Part shown: positions 1 to 7,531 of the stretch, one piece after another | Layout of the letters: every line of letters starts with the position of its first letter | Numbering within the stretch: the first letter of the stretch is position 1 | NCBI GenBank assembly: GCA_036351335.1 | Contig: JAZBOW010000012.1 | Span: 1-20,025, forward strand | Source of the DNA: UBA4459 sp036351335 | Lineage (GTDB): Bacteria; Bacteroidota; Bacteroidia; Bacteroidales; F082 | Length of the DNA: 20,025 nt | Direction of reading: 5' to 3' | Made by a program: the position numbers and the translations under genes | The notes under the pieces: model-generated | The model's input: the letters and a program-made list of their open reading frames with translations, nothing else | What the model was told of the DNA's origin: nothing | The model's database searches: none

Positions 1-8
1 CAAAGGTA
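1..8 (-). promoter_or_regulatory. Possible -7 element for a leftward gene outside the window
   Basis: Read on the minus strand the first eight bases are TACCTTTG, which fits the Bacteroidota -7 consensus TAnnTTTG. No clear -33 TTG is visible at the expected distance. If real, it would drive a minus-strand gene starting left of position 1. The match is short and lies at the edge, so confidence is low. Confidence 0.3.
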
Positions 9-72
9 TTGATTTAGCAGCGGTTGTGGTTTTTTCATTCATATCCGGACGGACTTTTCATAATGAATTGAT

Positions 73-85
73 ACAATCGTTTGCA
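73..85. promoter_or_regulatory. Candidate LacI-family operator (copy 1)
   Basis: The sequence ACAATCGTTTGCA is a pseudo-palindrome centred on CG (CAAT-CG-TTTG). It is identical over 13 bases to a site at 14939-14951 between susC and the T9SS starch-binding gene. LacI-family regulators usually bind CG-centred palindromes, and such a regulator is encoded at 9015-10022. Regulator binding is inferred, and the target of this copy would be a gene left of the window. Confidence 0.4.
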
Positions 86-120
86 GGGAATATGAACCTG
101 ATCTTCCTATGTAAGTGAAT

Positions 121-150
121 TGTCATCCTGAGCGAAAGCGAAGGATCATG
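121..150. repeat. REP-like hairpin repeat (TCATCCTGAGCG-type)
   Basis: An ATCCT arm (125-129) pairs with AGGAT (142-146), and an inner GC-GAAA-GC tetraloop stem (132-139) closes the top. From memory, near-identical 'gtcatcctgagcg..gcgaaggatc' sequences are scattered between genes in many Bacteroidota and some other bacteria, so this looks like one copy of a dispersed palindromic repeat. It lies 30 nt downstream of the cyclophilin stop. There is no T-tract on the minus-strand exit side, so it is not an obvious intrinsic terminator. Only one copy is in this window. Confidence 0.5.
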
Positions 151-179
151 CTATAAGATAATGTTATTTAGAAATTTGA

Positions 180-767
180 CTATTTTGGTTTACTGACCGT
201 CTCAACACTTAAAATTGGGATACCTTTTTCCAGCCACTGTTGCGGTGCAGGTACCTGGTGAATTTTATGCACCACATCCATCCCCTTCGCTACTTTGCCA
301 AAGGCGGCAAATCCCTGTCCATCAGGATTTCGCTTGCCTCCAAAATCCAGTTCCGGTTGATCGCCTATACAGATGAAGAAATCATCATTGGCTGTTCCAG
401 GTTCCATCCGGGCCATCGAAATAACGCCATCGATATGTTTTATACCAGTTTGATCAGTGGTTTCATGTGCAATAGGCGGCAACGAATCAGGATGGTCATC
501 ATCATAATTTCCACCCTGGATCACTTCGATTTTAATATCATTATCGGGTTGGTTTTCCAGGGTAACGATCCGGTAAAATTTTGCATCTTTAAAGCGGTTC
601 TCTTTCACATAAAGGAGGAAATTACGGACGGTAACAGGCGCCTGGTCAGGATACAATTCAACAGTTATGTCACCAAATTCGGTTCTGATGATAACCTGAG
701 GATTTTGTTTTGTACATCCGGCAGTTGCAAATAGTACCAGTACGGATGCTAAATAGATGATTTTCAT
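180..767 (-). CDS. Cyclophilin-type peptidyl-prolyl cis-trans isomerase, lipoprotein
   Basis: This 195-residue protein catalyses cis-trans isomerisation of proline peptide bonds. The N-terminus is a lipoprotein signal peptide with lipobox ATAGC (Cys18), so the enzyme should be membrane-anchored in the periplasm or on the outer membrane. The cyclophilin fold is visible from about residue 24: FYRIV (64-68, with the catalytic-type Arg66), IQGG (83-86), ISMAR (116-120), DDFFICIG (128-135) and GFAAFGKV (152-159). The segment around 142-150 is longer than in human cyclophilin A, as is common in bacterial forms. It starts 4 nt after the TreS-like gene stops, so the two are probably co-transcribed. 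A role as a general folding helper for exported proteins is inferred; nothing links it specifically to starch use. Confidence 0.9.
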   Translation of the reverse strand: MKIIYLASVLVLFATAGCTKQNPQVIIRTEFGDITVELYPDQAPVTVRNFLLYVKENRFKDAKFYRIVTLENQPDNDIKIEVIQGGNYDDDHPDSLPPIAHETTDQTGIKHIDGVISMARMEPGTANDDFFICIGDQPELDFGGKRNPDGQGFAAFGKVAKGMDVVHKIHQVPAPQQWLEKGIPILSVETVSKPK

Positions 768-771
768 TTAG

Positions 772-2496
772 CTAAAGTACCAAAAACCAGGCAAAGCCAA
801 AAGCGTCAAAATGCATTGAATTACTGCCTTCATCCATGGTAAAACCTTTTGGGTATAACAGGGCAAGATCATGATCCGGTAATGGATGATCTATTATTAC
901 CGCTTTTTCTGAAAGGTTGTTTATCACCAGTATCCGAATATCATCATGGGTTCTGAAATAGGACAATACGCTTTTACTTTTGTTGCTCAACAAGTCAGGT
1001 GTTTCTATAAACTCAGTCATACCTCTGCCAAAAACCTTATATTGTTTACGGGCATTCAACATTTCTTTGATCGTATGATAGACCTGGGCGTGAAAGCTAT
1101 TTTCATCCCTAAGGTTCACTTCCAACTTATTCCAGTCTATCCTGCCTCGTACCAAAAAGCGGGTATCGTCTTTTCCTGTCAGTTTTATCTGTTCAGTATA
1201 ATACTTTTCATCGTTAAGTTTACCGAACTCATCACCGTAATAAACCACTGGTGAGCCAACCAATGTCAGCATAAGCGAGTAAGCCAGCGCGATTTTACGT
1301 TCATCCCGCTGCATCAATTCTGATAAACGGGCCGAAATACCTTCGCCTACACGAAAATCCCATTCAGGTTTCAAACAGTAATGGTCATGAATAAATTTCC
1401 GGTCTTTTTCAGAAACGTACACCAGTTCAAGGCTTAACTCGTCATGCACACGGAGGAATGTAAACCATTGGGAATTATCCGGAATCTCAGGTGTTACAGC
1501 AGGATTCAGGGTGTCTTTTATGGCTGCGCCGTCCTGTGCGGCAATGGCTTTGAACATCATCGGCATCAATGGAAAATGATAAGCTGCGTGACATTCATCG
1601 CCCTCTCCAAGATATTTGACAACCTCGTTGGGTTTCTGACAGGCTTCGGCCAACAGGAGTGTGCCTGGTTTAACATAATCCAGCATAGCCCTGAAAAATT
1701 TGACTATGGTGTGTGTATTCAGTAGGTTCTCGCATGATGTGCCATCTTCTTTCCATAAATAGGGAATGGCATCAGCCCGAAAACCATCCACACCCATCTT
1801 CTGCCAGTATAGCAGGTTTTTCGACATTTCCAGCAACACCTCCGGGTTTCGGTAATTCAAATCGGGTTGGAAATTAAAAAAGCGATGGAAATAATACCAG
1901 TCATCGCCATTTGATTCCCAATTGCTGTCTTCAATGCCTTTGAAAAGCAGGCGGGCATCGGCATATTTATCCGTATTCTTACTCCAGATATAATAATCTC
2001 GGTATGGGTTGTCTTCTGATTTCCTGGCTTCTGCAAACCAGGGATGCGCGTCAGAACAATGGTTGATCGCTACATCAAAAATCACTTTCAGATGCCTTTT
2101 GTGAGCTTCTTTTAGTAAACGACCAAATATGATTTCCTGATCGGATTTGCTAAATCCTTCTTCCAAGCCTAACAGATCAGCCCTGATACGGTCATAATTC
2201 CGGATGTCAAATCCGGCATCGCGCATGGGAGAATCCAAAATAGGAAGCAGCCAGAGGCAATTCACACCAAGGTCCTGCAAATAATCCAGTTTATCGATCA
2301 ACCCATTAAAATCCTTATTGAAAAGATCCACATATAAGGAATAGACCACCGCATCCTTATACCAATCTGATTCAGCCTCCGGAGGGTGCATTGCATATGC
2401 ATTCTTCATACTTTCCAGGAAGTCTGTCAGCTTGTCAACAGGTTCATTCGGATACAGCTTTTTCCAGTAAGTATATAGCAGTTGTTCAGGATTCAT
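772..2496 (-). CDS. Cytoplasmic GH13 enzyme, trehalose-synthase (GH13_16)-like
   Basis: A 574-residue alpha-amylase superfamily enzyme with no signal peptide, hence cytoplasmic. Conserved regions: DVAINH (141-146), GFRADA (238-243, nucleophile Asp242), LLAEA (281-285, acid/base Glu284) and FLRVHDE (347-353, transition-state Asp352). The FLR-HDE-L-LE form of the last motif, the segments PYRDYYIWS and HRFFNFQPDLNY, and GDECHAAYHFPLMP all resemble trehalose synthase (maltose alpha-D-glucosyltransferase). After YYGDEFG (419-425), however, the usual TreS continuation is replaced by a diverged segment ending in GRIDWNKLE. Maltose-trehalose interconversion is therefore likely but not certain; an alpha-glucosidase or another transglucosylase activity is possible. 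A short beta-sandwich C-terminal domain is expected from about 480. It is divergent from the SusA-like operon and first in a two-gene unit with the cyclophilin gene. Confidence 0.75.
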   Translation of the reverse strand: MNPEQLLYTYWKKLYPNEPVDKLTDFLESMKNAYAMHPPEAESDWYKDAVVYSLYVDLFNKDFNGLIDKLDYLQDLGVNCLWLLPILDSPMRDAGFDIRNYDRIRADLLGLEEGFSKSDQEIIFGRLLKEAHKRHLKVIFDVAINHCSDAHPWFAEARKSEDNPYRDYYIWSKNTDKYADARLLFKGIEDSNWESNGDDWYYFHRFFNFQPDLNYRNPEVLLEMSKNLLYWQKMGVDGFRADAIPYLWKEDGTSCENLLNTHTIVKFFRAMLDYVKPGTLLLAEACQKPNEVVKYLGEGDECHAAYHFPLMPMMFKAIAAQDGAAIKDTLNPAVTPEIPDNSQWFTFLRVHDELSLELVYVSEKDRKFIHDHYCLKPEWDFRVGEGISARLSELMQRDERKIALAYSLMLTLVGSPVVYYGDEFGKLNDEKYYTEQIKLTGKDDTRFLVRGRIDWNKLEVNLRDENSFHAQVYHTIKEMLNARKQYKVFGRGMTEFIETPDLLSNKSKSVLSYFRTHDDIRILVINNLSEKAVIIDHPLPDHDLALLYPKGFTMDEGSNSMHFDAFGFAWFLVL

Positions 2497-2516
2497 ATTT
2501 TTTTTGCGCTTTTATA

Positions 2517-2524
2517 CAAAGTTA
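2517..2524 (-). promoter_or_regulatory. Candidate -7 element for the TreS-like/cyclophilin unit
   Basis: The minus strand reads TAACTTTG, a full match to TAnnTTTG, 20 nt before the ATG at 2496. This implies a short leader of about 15 nt. No convincing -33 TTG is seen. Confidence 0.45.
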
Positions 2525-2613
2525 AGGATAAGATAGGTTGGTTTTGCTGTTAGCAGGAAGGATGCTCAAGGTATTTATTTTTTTGAAAAATTCTGCAGGT
2601 GTAAAGCACCAAC

Positions 2614-2626
2614 TAAAACGATTGCG
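2614..2626. promoter_or_regulatory. Candidate LacI-family operator (copy 2, variant)
   Basis: The plus strand reads TAAAACGATTGCG; its reverse complement shares CAATCGTTT with the two identical sites at 73-85 and 14939-14951. It is CG-centred and lies in the 249-nt gap between the divergent TreS-like and SusA-like transcription units, where it could serve either. The match is weaker than between the other two copies. Confidence 0.35.
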
Positions 2627-2713
2627 AAAGGAGGTGCAGAGCCTGTTAAATATTTTTAATACAATTAATTAGCCCAGGCTGTAGGAAGCACGGAATGACA
2701 AGATTTTTTATAG

Positions 2714-2721
2714 TATTTTTG
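2714..2721 (+). promoter_or_regulatory. Candidate -7 element for the SusA-like operon
   Basis: TATTTTTG matches TAnnTTTG and ends 24 nt before the ATG at 2746. A start site about 7 nt downstream would leave out the in-frame ATG at 2695, which is one reason for choosing the later start. No clear -33 element was found. Confidence 0.4.
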
Positions 2722-2745
2722 GAAGCTACGATACATAAAAGTACT

Positions 2746-4608
2746 ATGATTATGAGACGTTCCGGCACCCTTATTTTTTTACTCCTGTTTGTTATATCTT
2801 TTAATTCATATGCAGAAAAAACTGAGGTAAAGCGCATTGATCCGCCAAGCTGGTGGGTGGGTATGAACAATCCGAACCTCCAGTTAATGGTATATGGAGA
2901 AAATATTGCAGAAACTTTGCCGGTGATCAATAACACAGGTTTGGCACTTAAAGATGTGATCCGCCTTGAAAATCCGAATTATCTTTTCCTGAATTTGATT
3001 ATTTTACCGGAAGCAAAACCTGGCATTCTTGAAATCCAATTTAAGAAGGGTAAAAAAGTCATTGATACATATGAATATCCTTTATATCAAAGAAATGATG
3101 ATCCGGGTTTATACCAGGGATTCGATAATTCAGATGTCATTTATTTGTTGATGCCTGATCGTTTTTCCAATGGAAATCCTGAAAATGACGAAATGGAAGG
3201 CTTGCTGGAAAAACCTGATCGAAAAAATCCTTTAGGTCGCCATGGTGGAGATATTCAGGGGATTGTTGATCACCTGGACTATTTGGAAGAATTGGGTATA
3301 ACGGCTCTTTGGATCAATCCCCTGCTGGAAAACAATATGCCACAGCAATCCTATCATGGCTATGCAATTACGGATTACTATAAAGTGGACCCCCGGTTTG
3401 GAACCAATGAGGATTACAAAAGGCTGGTGGAGGAAGCACACAAAAAGGGTTTGAAGATCATTATGGACATGGTGGCCAACCATTGTGGAACAGGGTACTA
3501 CTGGAATGATGACCTTCCTGCCTCTGATTGGTATCATGAGTGGCCGGAATTTACACGATCAAATTATCGTGGCATTGTCCAGAGTGATCCCAATGCATCA
3601 GGTAATGATTACAATAAAATGGTAAAAGGCTGGTTCGATACTTCCATGCCAGATCTGAATCAGCATAATCCGTATTTGGCGGAATTCATTATTCAGAATA
3701 CGATTTGGTGGATTGAATATCTGGGATTGGATGGCATTCGACAGGATACTTATCCCTATCCTTACAAAGATTTTATGGCGGAATGGATGCAGCGGATTTT
3801 GGCCGAATACCCGGAATTTAATGTGGTTGGCGAAGTTTGGCTGAATTACACACCACTTACTGCATATTGGTTGGATAACAAAACCAATAAAGATGGATAC
3901 CGCTCATACCTGACCAATGTGTTTGATTTTCCGCTGATGTATGCGCTGAACAGGGCTTTTAACGAGGAAGATGGTTGGGACAGGGGAACACTGGCGTTAT
4001 ACGAAACAATCGCCCTCGACTACCTATACAGTGATCCAATGAAGCTTGTGGTAATGACCGATAACCACGATGGCGACCGTTTTTACACCAAAATGCAGGA
4101 AGATATTCGCAAATTTAAATTAGGGATGGCATTTGCCATGACCGTTCGAGGGATACCGCAGATGTATTATGGTGGTGAAATACTGATGACAGGTAAGGAA
4201 CATGACGGTCATGGTTATATCCGTGAAGACTTCCCGGGTGGATGGGAAGGTGATAAAGTCGATGTATTCTCGGGCAAAAAGCTGTCGGATGAACAAAATG
4301 AGGCTTTAGGCTTTACAAAGAGACTACTCAATTGGCGCAAATCAAATAAAGCTGCACAGTTTGGCGAATTTACCCATTATATCCCTGAAAATGGGGTGTA
4401 TGTGTATTTCAGGCATACAGATAAAGAATCTGTGATGATCATGCTCAACAATGCTGAAGAAGAACGAACGGTTGATTTGTCAAGGTTTACTGAAAACTTG
4501 AAAGGTTATTCAACGGGTAAAAGTGTGCTTACAAGAACCTATTTTGAAAAGTTAGATGGGATCACCGTTCCTGCAAAATCTCCATTGATTGTGGAGTTAC
4601 TAAAATAA
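2746..4608 (+). CDS. SusA/neopullulanase-like GH13 maltodextrin hydrolase
   Basis: A 620-residue GH13 enzyme that should cleave alpha-1,4 links of maltodextrins or cyclodextrins in the periplasm. The start at 2746 gives a clean signal peptide (MIMRRSGTLIFLLLF..., cleaved near SYA); an in-frame ATG at 2695 would add 17 poorly fitting residues. Domains: N-terminal cyclomaltodextrinase-type beta domain (about 30-120, beginning PPSWWVGM), catalytic barrel (about 125-510) and C-terminal beta domain (about 530-620). Catalytic regions are DMVANH (241-246), GIRQDTYPY (331-339, nucleophile Asp334), GEVW (362-365, Glu363) and DNHD (439-442, Asp442). Length and architecture agree with Bacteroides SusA, and its place in a locus with susC/susD supports the assignment. 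It is first of three co-directional glycoside hydrolase genes, 61 nt before the GH31 gene. Confidence 0.88.
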   Translation: MIMRRSGTLIFLLLFVISFNSYAEKTEVKRIDPPSWWVGMNNPNLQLMVYGENIAETLPVINNTGLALKDVIRLENPNYLFLNLIILPEAKPGILEIQFKKGKKVIDTYEYPLYQRNDDPGLYQGFDNSDVIYLLMPDRFSNGNPENDEMEGLLEKPDRKNPLGRHGGDIQGIVDHLDYLEELGITALWINPLLENNMPQQSYHGYAITDYYKVDPRFGTNEDYKRLVEEAHKKGLKIIMDMVANHCGTGYYWNDDLPASDWYHEWPEFTRSNYRGIVQSDPNASGNDYNKMVKGWFDTSMPDLNQHNPYLAEFIIQNTIWWIEYLGLDGIRQDTYPYPYKDFMAEWMQRILAEYPEFNVVGEVWLNYTPLTAYWLDNKTNKDGYRSYLTNVFDFPLMYALNRAFNEEDGWDRGTLALYETIALDYLYSDPMKLVVMTDNHDGDRFYTKMQEDIRKFKLGMAFAMTVRGIPQMYYGGEILMTGKEHDGHGYIREDFPGGWEGDKVDVFSGKKLSDEQNEALGFTKRLLNWRKSNKAAQFGEFTHYIPENGVYVYFRHTDKESVMIMLNNAEEERTVDLSRFTENLKGYSTGKSVLTRTYFEKLDGITVPAKSPLIVELLK

Positions 4609-4620
4609 AGCCCCGATTAA

Positions 4621-4634
4621 CCCCTTAAAAGGGG
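4621..4634. repeat. Small palindrome between the SusA-like and GH31 genes
   Basis: CCCCT pairs with AGGGG across a TAAA loop in the 61-nt gap inside the probable operon. There is no T-tract after it, so full termination is unlikely. It could modulate mRNA stability or be a copy of the short C-rich/G-rich palindromes I recall being common between genes in this phylum. Confidence 0.35.
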
Positions 4635-4669
4635 GATATGGGATTCAAAAAAGTGAAATGCGATAACAA

Positions 4670-7519
4670 ATGATAAAAAAAACAAGCTTACTCATATTCA
4701 TAATGTTACTTGTAATGGGCAATGTCTCGGCACAAATCGCCTGGCTTGAGCCATCTGACCCCACACCCTTTGAATCAGTTACAATCACTTACAATTCAAA
4801 CGAAGGTAACAAGGCTTTGGCTGGCTATGAAGGAACGGTTTATTTGCATACAGGTGTGATCACTCAAAACAGCATTGATGGAGGTGACTGGAAACATGTC
4901 GTAGGAAACTGGGGTGAGGATGATGAACGAGTAAAGATGACATCAGTAGGTAATGGTATACATCAGTTTCAGTTGGTGATCAATGATTTTTATGGACTTC
5001 GACCAGACGAAATACCGCAACAACTTGCGTTTGTCTTCAGAAGTGTTGATGGTGCAAAAGTGGGTAAAACCGCAAATAATGAAGATATCTTTCTGAATGT
5101 AAATGGTTACAGGCCACCTGAAAAAGAAAAAGCCAAATACCTGTTTGATGATAGAAAATATATGTCGCACCGGACTGAAAATGGTAATTTCATTGTCAAG
5201 ACTAATTACGGTATCGTTCAAATAATTCCTTTAACCAACCGCATGGTTGAAGTCAAGCATTTCGATGGGGATCAGATTACAAAAGATTCATCAGTTGCGG
5301 TGATTTTACAAGCTCGGAATGTGAAATTTAAAATAGCCGACAATCAGGATCATATAAAATTACAAACCGATAGCCTTGAACTATTGCTGTATAAAAATCC
5401 TTTCGCCATATCATTTGTTTTTGCTGAAGATACGATTCTGGAAGAGGAAAGAGGTTTTTTTAAACGAACTGACAACAGCGGATTACGATTCAAAATAGAT
5501 GCTAACGAGAAAATGTATGGACTGGGAGAAAGAGCCAATGCATTTGACCTGGTAGGAGCAAGGTATAATTTATACAACCGGCCCAAATATGGATATGAAA
5601 TTGGTGCCAGAAACCTGAATTATTCAGTTCCACTCGTGGTTTCATCAAAGAAATATCTGCTGTTTTTCGATAACCCTCAGAAAGGTTATGCCGATATTGG
5701 AGAAACTGAAAACGGAATTTTAGAATGGGGTGCTATTGGCGGTCTTATGAAGTACACGGTCATAGCCGGAGATGATTTTAAAAGTCTGTCGAAAGATTAT
5801 GCCACTTTAACCGGTTTTCAACCATTACCACCTCGTTGGGCACTCGGAAATCTGCAATCAAGGATGGCCTACCGGACGCAATATGAAACGGACTCCATTG
5901 TGACACTCATGCAGGAAAAAGATTTTCCGATAGATGCCATTATTCTTGATTTTTACTGGTTTGGCGATAGCATTCTCGGAACACTCGGCAGGTTGCGATG
6001 GTACAAACCCAATTGGCCCGAACCAGAACTAATGATTGCAAAATTTAAAGATAAAGGCGTTAAAACGGTCCTGATTACAGAACCATATATCCTTGATTCT
6101 ATTGATAACTTTCAGATTGCAGCAGAAAAGGGAATTTTGGCCAGGGACAGCCTGGGAAATCCATATATCAACTATGGTTTTTATTTTGGTAACGGTGGTC
6201 TGATTGATATGTTTAATCCGGCCGCAGGCGAATGGTTCTGGGAACAGTATAAAAAACAAATGGAAATTGGCGTGGCTGGTTGGTGGGGCGATTTGGGTGA
6301 ACCCGAAAGCCATCCGTCCGATATCTATCATATCAATGGCAAAGCCGATGAAGTACATAATATCTACGCGCATTACTGGCATAAATTCCTGGATGAAAAG
6401 TTCAAAGAAGACTATCCGGAGCGCAGGCTATTTAACCTGAACAGGGCAGGTTATGCCGGCTCACAACATTATTCCATTTATCCATGGACAGGTGATGTGT
6501 CACGCAGTTGGGGAGGACTTCAGGCGCAGCTCCCATTAATGCTGCACATGAGTTTAAGTGGTTTGCCTTTCATTCATTCAGATGCCGGTGGATTTGCACA
6601 GGGCACCAAAGATGAAGAATTATACACCAGGTGGCTTCAGATGTCATGTTTCTCACCTATCCTGCGTCCTCATGGATCGGGTATTCCTTCCGAGCCTGTA
6701 TATTTCAATGACACAACACAGCGGATTGTAAGATCATTCATGAATCTCAGGTACCAATTACTACCTTATATTTATACAACGACCTATGCAGCAAATGCTG
6801 AAGGTACACCCATTGTCAGGCCGCTTTTTTATGAATTTCCTGAAGATAGTATAACCTATGATTTGGTGAATGAATATATGTTCGGCGAAAATATGTTGGT
6901 GGCCCCGGTTATCGAACAGGGCCAGGAAACCATACAAGTGTACCTGCCGTCAGATGCAAATTGGTACGATTACTGGGATAATGATTACTACAAAGGCGGA
7001 CAATGGATTGAAATGAAAACGAATCTTGAAACCATCCCCATTTTCATAAAAGCAGGGTCTTTCATACCGATGGTACCTGCTGTTAATTCAACCGACAATT
7101 ATACATCTGAAAAAATGACCATCCGCTACTATGTGGATGAAGAAGAAGGTTTTAACACGAGCATGATGTACGAAGATGATGGAGAAACGTTTCCCAAAGC
7201 AGATGATGCAACTTATGAATTATTAAATTTTAATGCGATTAGCAATGATAACCTGGAGATATTTAATTTTAGCAGCACAAAAGACAATGCATCTTTCACT
7301 TATTCAGAAAGACAAATTAATTTTGAAATAATAGGCTTGAAGTCGTTAAATTTCAAAAAAATTCAAATGGAAGATGCATTTGGATTCAATTCAATAATAG
7401 GTCAAAAAAATAGTAATGAAACAGGTACATGGTATTTCAAAAATGATGACACCGGTGTGCTGTATATTACGTTTGAATGGGAAGTGAATACAGATATCAA
7501 TATATCAATGCATAAATAA
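4670..7519 (+). CDS. GH31 alpha-glucosidase with extra N-terminal domain
   Basis: A 949-residue enzyme expected to release glucose from the non-reducing ends of maltodextrins. A signal peptide (residues 1-21, cleaved near SAQ) and no lipobox suggest the periplasm. Residues about 23-146 form a beta-rich domain not typical of GH31, which recurs in the amylase starting at 18527. The GH31 part follows: N-terminal beta-sandwich with YGLGERA (283-289), the barrel from about 385, the nucleophile motif WWGDLGE (538-544, Asp541) and the acid/base segment WTGDVS (606-611, Asp609), then C-terminal beta domains to the end. Bacteroides thetaiotaomicron uses a GH97 enzyme (SusB) at the corresponding step; a GH31 enzyme appears to fill it here. 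It lies 12 nt before the next GH13 gene, so it is in the same operon. Alpha-glucosidase is the likeliest activity; other GH31 specificities, such as alpha-xylosidase, fit the starch context less well. Confidence 0.9.
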   Translation: MIKKTSLLIFIMLLVMGNVSAQIAWLEPSDPTPFESVTITYNSNEGNKALAGYEGTVYLHTGVITQNSIDGGDWKHVVGNWGEDDERVKMTSVGNGIHQFQLVINDFYGLRPDEIPQQLAFVFRSVDGAKVGKTANNEDIFLNVNGYRPPEKEKAKYLFDDRKYMSHRTENGNFIVKTNYGIVQIIPLTNRMVEVKHFDGDQITKDSSVAVILQARNVKFKIADNQDHIKLQTDSLELLLYKNPFAISFVFAEDTILEEERGFFKRTDNSGLRFKIDANEKMYGLGERANAFDLVGARYNLYNRPKYGYEIGARNLNYSVPLVVSSKKYLLFFDNPQKGYADIGETENGILEWGAIGGLMKYTVIAGDDFKSLSKDYATLTGFQPLPPRWALGNLQSRMAYRTQYETDSIVTLMQEKDFPIDAIILDFYWFGDSILGTLGRLRWYKPNWPEPELMIAKFKDKGVKTVLITEPYILDSIDNFQIAAEKGILARDSLGNPYINYGFYFGNGGLIDMFNPAAGEWFWEQYKKQMEIGVAGWWGDLGEPESHPSDIYHINGKADEVHNIYAHYWHKFLDEKFKEDYPERRLFNLNRAGYAGSQHYSIYPWTGDVSRSWGGLQAQLPLMLHMSLSGLPFIHSDAGGFAQGTKDEELYTRWLQMSCFSPILRPHGSGIPSEPVYFNDTTQRIVRSFMNLRYQLLPYIYTTTYAANAEGTPIVRPLFYEFPEDSITYDLVNEYMFGENMLVAPVIEQGQETIQVYLPSDANWYDYWDNDYYKGGQWIEMKTNLETIPIFIKAGSFIPMVPAVNSTDNYTSEKMTIRYYVDEEEGFNTSMMYEDDGETFPKADDATYELLNFNAISNDNLEIFNFSSTKDNASFTYSERQINFEIIGLKSLNFKKIQMEDAFGFNSIIGQKNSNETGTWYFKNDDTGVLYITFEWEVNTDINISMHK

Positions 7520-7531
7520 AAATAAAACATC

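Noticed and set aside
240..734. 164-codon open frame antisense to the cyclophilin gene
   Set aside because: The opposite strand encodes a clear cyclophilin with all core motifs; the antisense product has no recognisable domain or signal.
2627..2636. Perfect Shine-Dalgarno-like AAAGGAGGTG
   Set aside because: No start codon follows at a usable distance on the plus strand, and the sequence lies in the divergent promoter region; probably chance.
2695..2745. Upstream start for the SusA-like gene
   Set aside because: It would put 17 residues with charged and polar positions ahead of a good signal peptide and would start before the candidate -7 element at 2714-2721.
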